DNA of 39,451 nt from Chloroflexota bacterium (GTDB taxonomy: Bacteria; Chloroflexota; Anaerolineae; DUEN01). A program made the position numbers and the translations under genes. The DNA lies in NCBI GenBank assembly GCA_013152435.1, contig JAADGJ010000034.1, forward strand, positions 1-39,451. Direction: 5' to 3'. The notes under the pieces were generated by a model. That model was given only the letters and a program-made list of their open reading frames with translations. It made no database searches and was not told the origin of the DNA. Positions 33,966 through 39,451 of this stretch are shown piece after piece. Every line of letters starts with the position of its first letter. Position 1 is the first letter of the stretch.

Positions 33966-35852
33966 CTAGCGTGTGGAAATGGATGCCAGCTCCACATGGT
34001 CGGCCCCCTCGGCCGTCAGAACGCGTGGCGCGCCTGACTGCCCGGGATCGTAGATGCCCGCGAGCACCCGATACGTGCCCCGGGGCAACGTCTCCGGCAG
34101 GAAGATGGCGTAGCTTACCGCCGGCTTCCCCACATCGGCCGCACGCAGCGGCGGGTCGATCTGCGCGATGGGGATCAGCGGGCCCTCCGCGGGCACGAGA
34201 TGGATGAACAGCTTCTCCGTGCCCGCCAACGCATTGCCCCGACCCTCCCATCCCAGATGGACCACCAGCAGCCCGCCGGGGGTTAGCGTCTGCGGCTCGA
34301 CCGCGGCGGCCTGCAGCGTCAGCCCGTTCGCGAAGGTCACATCGAGCGGATGCATCCGCTTGGGGTCTGGCCGGACGTAGAGCTGCAGCGGCCACACCCC
34401 CACCTGCCGCTCGAGAACCCGGGCGTATGCCCTGGCCAGGGCCGCCTGGGCGATCCCCGCGTCGTCCCACAGGGGGCTGGGCTGGACTGGAAGGATCACC
34501 CAACCCACCCCCTGGGCGATCAGCTCCGCCACCTCCTGATCGGCGCCGTCCGCGTCGTGTGCGGCGGGCGGCAGGACGACGTGCTCTATCGGTCCTCTGT
34601 AATAGTACCACAGCGTCGGATCGGGGAAGTTCTGCGCGATGCGCACCCGGTCCGCGGGCACCCCTATCGTCCAACGCTGGATGGTCTCGGCCAGCGCCCG
34701 CCAGCCAATGGTCTTGCTGTACGCCGGGGCGGTGTAGTAACGGCCCAAGGAACCCAGCGCGCCGAGGGTCATGATGGCCAGGATGAGCAGCCCCGAGGCC
34801 TGGCCGATGGTACGCAACGTGCGTGCTTGCTTAGATGAAGGCGCACGGGTAGACACAGCCGCCGCCACGAGCAGGTAGAAGGGGGGCGTCGCGGCGATCA
34901 GGTAGCGCTCGTTGAAGATCGGGCGGCTCCGCGCGCTGAGCCAGGTGATCCCCACCGGGATGACGAGATAGAGGGCCAGCAGCCAGGCCGCATCCCGCTT
35001 GACTCCGCCAGCCTGTATCAGACGAAGGGCGCCGCCCAGCGCCAGAACCCCGCCGAGCAGGGCGTAGAGGGGGCGTCGTCCCGTCGGCACCGTCTCCCCG
35101 ACGGCGAAGACGCTGAAGGCTCGCCAGAGCGCCTGGACGAGCCCAGGCGAGTCCCCGTTCCCGCCATAATGCGCGATCGTATCTCTCGCCAGCCAGAGCC
35201 ATGGCGCGTACAGGGCGGCGATGGCCAGTTGCGCCGTCGCCCAGCGGGGGATTTCGCCGCGATGTTGGGGCCTGAGCCATGCCCGGCCGAACACGAAGAC
35301 GTTCTGCGCCACGAGCACGAAGCCCGCGAAGTAGTGCACCTGCAGGGTGGACCAGCTGACCAGCGCGTACGCGAGCCAGAGGGAATGCCGCGGCCGCGCG
35401 GTCATCTCCATCGCCAGCCAGGTGCTGGCGGCCGTCAACGCCAGGCTCATGGTGTACATCCGGGCGTCCTGGCTATGCCAGATGGCGTACGGGCTGGTCG
35501 CGAGCAGGAGGGCGCCAACGCCCGCCGTCCCTCGGGGAAGCCCCAGGCGTCGACCGAGCCGGTACACGATCCCCACCGCCAGGGTGCCGAACCAGGCGCT
35601 GATGAACCGAAGGGCGAACTCGCTGTGTCCGGCCAGGGAGAGCCAGCCCTTCTCGATGAGGTAGCTGCCCACCGGGTGAGGCTCCCCCAGCGTCAACGTG
35701 GCCCGGATCATGTCAGACACGGGGCGCAGGCTGAAGAAGTAGCCGAACGCCTCGTCCCCCCGTAGCTCCTGAGCGCCCAGCCGGAAGACCCGCAGGGCGA
35801 ACGCCAACAGGATCACGGCGAGGATGGAGACTCGCTCGCCGACGCGCCTCAT
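33966..35852 (-). CDS. GT39-like membrane glycosyltransferase (GT-C fold)
   Basis: 628 aa. I start at ATG 35852 (MRRVGERVSILAVILLAF), which overlaps the stop of the upstream gene in ATGA and has GGAG upstream; a longer frame to 35894 lies within that gene. About nine to ten membrane helices. The first periplasmic loop has ELRGDEAFGYFFS with the acidic pair typical of GT39/ArnT-like enzymes, and AIWHSQDARMYTMSLAL is the second conserved region of this group. A soluble C-terminal beta domain follows residue about 490 (ANGLTLQAAAVEPQTLTPGG, then PRGTYRVLAGIYDPG). It transfers sugars from a polyprenyl-phosphate donor to an unknown acceptor. Translationally coupled to the YfhO-type gene. Confidence 0.88.
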   Translation of the reverse strand: MRRVGERVSILAVILLAFALRVFRLGAQELRGDEAFGYFFSLRPVSDMIRATLTLGEPHPVGSYLIEKGWLSLAGHSEFALRFISAWFGTLAVGIVYRLGRRLGLPRGTAGVGALLLATSPYAIWHSQDARMYTMSLALTAASTWLAMEMTARPRHSLWLAYALVSWSTLQVHYFAGFVLVAQNVFVFGRAWLRPQHRGEIPRWATAQLAIAALYAPWLWLARDTIAHYGGNGDSPGLVQALWRAFSVFAVGETVPTGRRPLYALLGGVLALGGALRLIQAGGVKRDAAWLLALYLVIPVGITWLSARSRPIFNERYLIAATPPFYLLVAAAVSTRAPSSKQARTLRTIGQASGLLILAIMTLGALGSLGRYYTAPAYSKTIGWRALAETIQRWTIGVPADRVRIAQNFPDPTLWYYYRGPIEHVVLPPAAHDADGADQEVAELIAQGVGWVILPVQPSPLWDDAGIAQAALARAYARVLERQVGVWPLQLYVRPDPKRMHPLDVTFANGLTLQAAAVEPQTLTPGGLLVVHLGWEGRGNALAGTEKLFIHLVPAEGPLIPIAQIDPPLRAADVGKPAVSYAIFLPETLPRGTYRVLAGIYDPGQSGAPRVLTAEGADHVELASISTR

Positions 35853-38185
35853 CTTCTCCGTCCCCATCGCCAGCGCCAGATGCTGACGACGCACAACAGG
35901 GCCAGCGAGAGCTCGCTGATGAGCAGCCCAAGCCGAACGCTATCCGGCCGATAGATGAGCTCGACCTCCCACTCGCCGGCGGGCACCGGGATCCCCAGGA
36001 ACGTCAGATCCGCGCGGAACACGGGGAGCGTCTGGGCACCCTCATCGCGTCGAAGAGCCCGCCAGCCGGGCATCCAGTTCTCGCTCACGATCAGCAGCCC
36101 CTCGCGGTCGCTTCGCCCCCGCACGAGGAGCCGATACGGCGCGAGGCGCTCCAAACGGATGGTGCTTTCCCCGGCCGGGGGCGATGGCCCCACCTCGGCA
36201 TTCTCGAGAGTTGTCCTGTCTCGAGCTTCCACGGGGAGCACGGCCGTGGTCTCCAGATCGAATTGGTGATCGGCCAGTAGGCGTTTGGTCTCCTCATCGT
36301 CCGCGAAGACCACGTCATGGGTCACCCAGGCGCGCGGGTTGGGCTCCTTCAGGCGATGTAAATACGTCGTGTCGGTCTCCTGGGGGAACTCCGCCAGCAG
36401 GGTGCTGGGCTCGAACAGCTCCCGTCGCCAGGTCAGCACGTGCTCCACCCCGGTCAGGCGCCACATGCGATCCAGGGGGAAGTCCTCGAACAGCATCGCG
36501 TAGCGGGCCAGGCGCAGCGGGCTGCTCCCCCACACGTCCTCCACGCGGGCGACCATCCCGTAGTCCTCGTAGACCCGGTACTCATTGTACACCCGCCCGG
36601 GCAGGCCCAGGTTCGCCGTGGCTCGCTCCGTCACCGCGGCCTGCACAGCTTCGGCCTCCGGCGGGAGGCTCGTCCAGGCCGCCGGGCCGCCCTCCGCCAA
36701 GTTCGTGGTGAAATTGGCCAGGAAGAGATCGCTCACGATCAGGAGCGTGAGGATGGGCACCCGCCAGCGTGCCGCCCGCTCCGTCGCGATCGCCAGGCTT
36801 GACGCCAGGGCGAACGCGCATACGGCCCCGGCGATGGCCAGGGACTCACGAAGGGGGACGGCGGTATGCCCGGGGCGCTGCCAGCCCAGCCCGAAGACGA
36901 CAACCCCGGCTACGATGACGCCCGCGAAGGTCCACGCGACCGCCCGCCGCGTGCGCGCGGGGAGGCGGCCGAGGGAGGCGGCGCCGTATCCGGCCAGGAC
37001 GCTCAGCCCGAAGGCGACGCCGTAGGCCGCCCGCTCCTGCCCGCGGAAGAGACGGCCGCCGGGCGCCCACCGGTAGAACAAAGGATATAGAAACCCGTTG
37101 CCGCCGTAGGAGAGGAGCAGGAAGAACAGGGCGACGCCGGCGAAGAAGAGGATACCCCAGCGGGCGGGCAGAAAGCCGGAGGACGCCTTCCGTCTGTCGC
37201 CGGAGAGGACGTGGGCCGACGCCATGAGGGCCAGGCCGAGCGCTGCGACGCTCACGTAGAGCGGCGAGAACCAGGTGAGCACGCCGGGGAGCAGCAATTG
37301 CCACGTGTCTCGCAGGGGGAACCCGCCGCTGAGATAGGCGTAGTCCGCGTGGGCGCGCGTGCTGAGCCGGGCGAACTCGACGCTGGGCCATAGCTGGGCC
37401 GCGCTGACCCCCAGGGCGAGCAGGGCGAAGCCCACCACGCCCAACACGCGATGGGCGATCTCCCGCGAGGGCAGGCCGCGGCGGACCGTCCAGGTCAGGA
37501 GGAGGACGATCCAGGCGCTGACGGCGTAGCTCAGGAACAGGAACGTCTGCGCGTGGCCGGCCAGGAGGGCCATCGCATACGCCAGTGCGGCCCCGGTCCA
37601 CCATCGCCACTGGGTGGGGCGGCTCATCCCTCGCAGTAGAAGCCACAAGACCAGCGGCAGCCAAATCGCCGTGCGCAGAATGGCCAGCTGCAGCGGTGGA
37701 TAGCCGGTGAGATAGCCGGAGAGGGCGAACGCGCAGCCGGCGAGGAAGGCCGCGCCTCGATGCCCCGTCAGATCGCGCGCCAGCAGATAGGTGAAGAAGC
37801 CCGCCAGCGCGAGGTGAAGGGCGGCCTCCGCCTCCAGAAAATACAGGCGCGCCCCGGGCGTTCCCCAGGGAAGGGTGAGCAGGAGGATCAGATCGCCCAG
37901 CGGGTAGAGGACGGCCGCCTGGATGTCGGCCAGGAAGGGGTGGCCGGAATAGGTGTAGGGGTTCCAGATCGGCAGGCGGCCGGCCAGCAGCTCCTCACGC
38001 AGGAAGAGGCTAAAGGGGAGGAAGTGATGGGTGAAGTCGCCGTCCGGGAATCGGCGCAGGCCCAACAGCAACGGCGCGTAGAAGATCGCGGCCAGCAGGA
38101 TGTAGCCCGCGAGGGCGAGGCCGTCGGCTCTCTTGCGCCGGCGAGGGCCTTGAAGCCATCGACGTACGACCTCGCTTGCCTCCAC
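35849..38185 (-). CDS. YfhO-family integral membrane protein
   Basis: 778 aa; GTG start at 38185 with GGAGG eight bases upstream. Twelve or so membrane helices (AGYILLAAIFYAPLLLGLRR first). The first outer loop, DGDFTHHFLPFSLFLREELL then IWNPYTYSGHPFLADIQAAV, is the YfhO pattern, which resembles GT-C glycosyltransferases with an early acidic residue. A periplasmic region (residues about 500-745) holds SPLRLARYAMLFEDFPLDRM and the terminal VSENWMPGWRALRRDEGAQT and VPAGEWEVELIYRPDSVRLG, which are family-typical. In Gram-positive bacteria YfhO relatives glycosylate cell-surface polymers; here the role is inferred to be surface glycosylation. It overlaps the GT39-like gene by four bases. Confidence 0.9.
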   Translation of the reverse strand: MEASEVVRRWLQGPRRRKRADGLALAGYILLAAIFYAPLLLGLRRFPDGDFTHHFLPFSLFLREELLAGRLPIWNPYTYSGHPFLADIQAAVLYPLGDLILLLTLPWGTPGARLYFLEAEAALHLALAGFFTYLLARDLTGHRGAAFLAGCAFALSGYLTGYPPLQLAILRTAIWLPLVLWLLLRGMSRPTQWRWWTGAALAYAMALLAGHAQTFLFLSYAVSAWIVLLLTWTVRRGLPSREIAHRVLGVVGFALLALGVSAAQLWPSVEFARLSTRAHADYAYLSGGFPLRDTWQLLLPGVLTWFSPLYVSVAALGLALMASAHVLSGDRRKASSGFLPARWGILFFAGVALFFLLLSYGGNGFLYPLFYRWAPGGRLFRGQERAAYGVAFGLSVLAGYGAASLGRLPARTRRAVAWTFAGVIVAGVVVFGLGWQRPGHTAVPLRESLAIAGAVCAFALASSLAIATERAARWRVPILTLLIVSDLFLANFTTNLAEGGPAAWTSLPPEAEAVQAAVTERATANLGLPGRVYNEYRVYEDYGMVARVEDVWGSSPLRLARYAMLFEDFPLDRMWRLTGVEHVLTWRRELFEPSTLLAEFPQETDTTYLHRLKEPNPRAWVTHDVVFADDEETKRLLADHQFDLETTAVLPVEARDRTTLENAEVGPSPPAGESTIRLERLAPYRLLVRGRSDREGLLIVSENWMPGWRALRRDEGAQTLPVFRADLTFLGIPVPAGEWEVELIYRPDSVRLGLLISELSLALLCVVSIWRWRWGRRR

Positions 38186-38225
38186 AGGGTAGCCCTCCGC
38201 GGACGCCTGGGGCCCCGTCTGGGCG

Positions 38226-38999
38226 TCAACCCCGGACGAGTGCCATCACCTGATCGAACAGAATGCCGTTGGTGGCGATGGCCTCCCGGCCATAGATGGT
38301 TGGGACGCCGTTCCAATCGGTGAACGTTCCCCCCGCCTCCTCCAGGATGACCTGGAGCGGCCCAGAGTCCCACACCTCCATGGCTGGATCGACCATGATT
38401 TCCGCCCGGCCGGTGGCCACCAGCGCGTAGCCGTAGGCGTCGCCCCAGGTGCGTTGGATATAGGTGGCGTCGATCAGTCGTTGCCAGGCCTCGGCCTTTC
38501 CATAGAGGGAAAAAGTGTTCAGGTCGCTGGCCAGCAGGGTGGCGTCCTTCAGATCGCTGACCGTGGAGACGCGGGCGCGACGTCCGTTCCAGTAGCACCC
38601 CTCCCCCCGGGCGGCGTAGACCGTCTCCCCCAATGCGGGGAAGTGAGCCACGCCGATCAGCGGCGCTTGGCCGTCGGTCAGCGCGACGAGCACGGCGTAT
38701 AATGGCACCCCATGCACGAACGACTTCGTGCCGTCGATGGGGTCGAGGATCCAGGTTAGGCCGGAGGGGGTCTCCTGAGAGCCGAACTCCTCGCCGATGA
38801 TCCCATGGTCCGGCCAGTAGCGCTCAATCAGCTCCCGCAGCTTCTGCTCGGCCTGTCGATCCGCGATGGTGACGGGGGTGTTGTCCGCCTTGCGCTCGGC
38901 TGCGACGCCGGCCTGGAAGTATCCCAGCGTGACGCGGCCGGCCTGCCAGGCGGCATCCAGGGCGAACTCCAACAGGGAACGCAGCGGTGGTGTGTGCAT
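38226..38999 (-). CDS. hisN: Inositol monophosphatase family, HisN-type histidinol-phosphatase
   Basis: 257 aa from ATG 38999 (MHTPPLRSLLEFALDAAWQA) with a weak GGGGTAG upstream; the frame to 39044 is longer but lacks a ribosome-binding site. Metal-binding motifs are HGIIGEEFG, WILDPIDGTKSFVHG and EVWDSGPLQVILEEAGG, all characteristic of the IMPase superfamily. DGTKSFVHGVPLYAVLVAL together with RTWGDAYGYALVATGRAEIM is the pattern I associate with HisN histidinol-phosphatases rather than SuhB or CysQ. It would remove phosphate from histidinol phosphate in histidine synthesis, in the cytoplasm. No other his genes are nearby, so the precise substrate is less sure than the family. It is first in a minus-strand group with the two membrane glycosylation genes, 40 bases before the YfhO gene. 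Confidence 0.87.
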   Translation of the reverse strand: MHTPPLRSLLEFALDAAWQAGRVTLGYFQAGVAAERKADNTPVTIADRQAEQKLRELIERYWPDHGIIGEEFGSQETPSGLTWILDPIDGTKSFVHGVPLYAVLVALTDGQAPLIGVAHFPALGETVYAARGEGCYWNGRRARVSTVSDLKDATLLASDLNTFSLYGKAEAWQRLIDATYIQRTWGDAYGYALVATGRAEIMVDPAMEVWDSGPLQVILEEAGGTFTDWNGVPTIYGREAIATNGILFDQVMALVRG

Positions 39000-39189
39000 A
39001 AATCTACCCCGAGACGTGGTGTGGAATCGGCGGGAGTATAGCACCGTTCGAGAGACGAGGCAATCGATCGTCCTCTCGAGATGATTTCTCTTTTCCCTCC
39101 CTCTGCGCCCTCGGCATCTCCGCGGTGAGATGTGGGTAACGCCGCGCAGAGCTTTTCAAAGCTCAAACACCTGCCCCTGAAACCCTACC

Positions 39190-39240
39190 GTAGGGGCGCC
39201 CCTTGTGGGCGCCTGAGGCAGCCACAAGGGCTGCCTCTAC
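39190..39240. repeat. Imperfect inverted repeat, GTAGGGGC...CTCTAC type
   Basis: The left arm GTAGGGGCGCCCCTTGTGG is mirrored by GCCACAAGGGCTGCCTCTAC. It shares the CCCTTGTGG/CCACAAGG core with the element at 16793-16846, so the two are copies of one repeat family about 22 kb apart. Confidence 0.7.
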
Positions 39241-39278
39241 AATCTAAAGTAACGCCCGATCCCATAGAGGCCTATTTG

Positions 39279-39305
39279 GTAGAGACGCAACGCCGTTGCG
39301 TCCCT
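39279..39305. repeat. Small inverted repeat GAGACGCAAC...GTTGCGTCCC
   Basis: GACGCAAC (39284-39291) and GTTGCGTC (39295-39302) pair around a GCC loop, flanked by GTAGA on the left. The plan is similar to the other GTAG-type palindromes. It lies only 38 bases from the previous element. Confidence 0.6.
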
Positions 39306-39451
39306 TTGGTATCAACTTAAGCCCCACGAGGGCATGCTTCCACGTCCCCAGGGAGGCTCAAGGGGGCGCAGCCCCTTTATAGGGTCATATCCCGAGTCTT
39401 TGCGCCTGTCCATACGTGCTCCAAGCGGACAACAGTCCGCTCTGTGTCGCC

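Larger units (their letters stand above)
39000..39451. other. 452-bp non-coding end of window with dispersed repeats
   Basis: No gene is supported. It holds the hisN upstream region, two inverted-repeat elements (39190-39240 and 39279-39305) and a GC-rich tail. The open frame at 39132-39320 merely spans the repeats. Confidence 0.6.

Noticed and set aside
39132-39320. Short plus-strand frame at the window end
   Set aside because: It spans two inverted-repeat elements and has no coding character.

Overview
The window looks like a chromosomal segment of a heterotrophic Chloroflexota bacterium, probably Anaerolineae or Ardenticatenia-like. This is inferred from high GC content, the style of the two-component proteins (an HTH / decayed HATPase / REC regulator beside a multi-REC kinase), a secreted giant protein with PQQ-like and SdrD-B repeats, YfhO and GT39 membrane proteins, and the carbohydrate gene content. 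No rRNA, tRNA, CRISPR array, transposase or phage gene was recognised.

Layout. 1-929 (-) is the 5' part of a uroporphyrinogen-decarboxylase-superfamily gene that runs off the window. 1064-1882 (+) is a class I methyltransferase-like protein. 2126-8473 (+) encodes a 2115-residue secreted multidomain protein and ends at a hairpin terminator (8510-8531). 8574-16612 (-) is a housekeeping stretch: pyruvate kinase, a frameshifted galT, a DUF4091/GH123-like protein, a small nucleotidyltransferase and mutS. 16936-17340 (+) is a hicB-like gene followed by a decayed hicA, closed by a bidirectional terminator (17344-17380). 17432-28536 (-) is a carbohydrate-uptake locus read from high to low coordinates: lipoprotein sugar-binding protein, two ABC permeases, a DUF624/YesL-like membrane protein, two tandem GH116 glycosidases (the second with two frameshifts), a histidine phosphatase and a ThuA-like protein. 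28820-30061 (+) is a divergent response-regulator gene with a good sigma-70-type promoter; it overlaps tail to tail with a hybrid sensor kinase (29994-32300, -). 32535-33905 (-) is a sulfatase-superfamily protein with Thr at the nucleophile position. 33966-38999 (-) holds a GT39-like glycosyltransferase, a YfhO-family protein and a HisN/IMPase-type phosphatase. 39000-39451 is non-coding and holds short inverted-repeat elements.

How it may work together (inference). The sugar-binding lipoprotein and two permeases import an oligosaccharide or glycoside, using an ATPase encoded elsewhere. The two GH116 enzymes have no signal peptides and would hydrolyse it in the cytoplasm. The divergent regulator and kinase are the natural candidates to control the locus. 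A hairpin after the binding-protein gene could set binding-protein excess over permeases.

Oddities. Four single-base indels interrupt otherwise well-conserved genes (galT, hicA, and GH116-2 twice), all in short G or C runs. Each corrected length is sensible, so either sequence error or recent decay is possible. Several small palindromic elements of one style (GTAG-GGGC ends) are scattered between genes, and one supplies the stop codon of the intact GH116. I found no clearly new defence or mobile system; the most distinctive items are the GH116 pair locus and the giant secreted protein with its nearly identical internal duplication.
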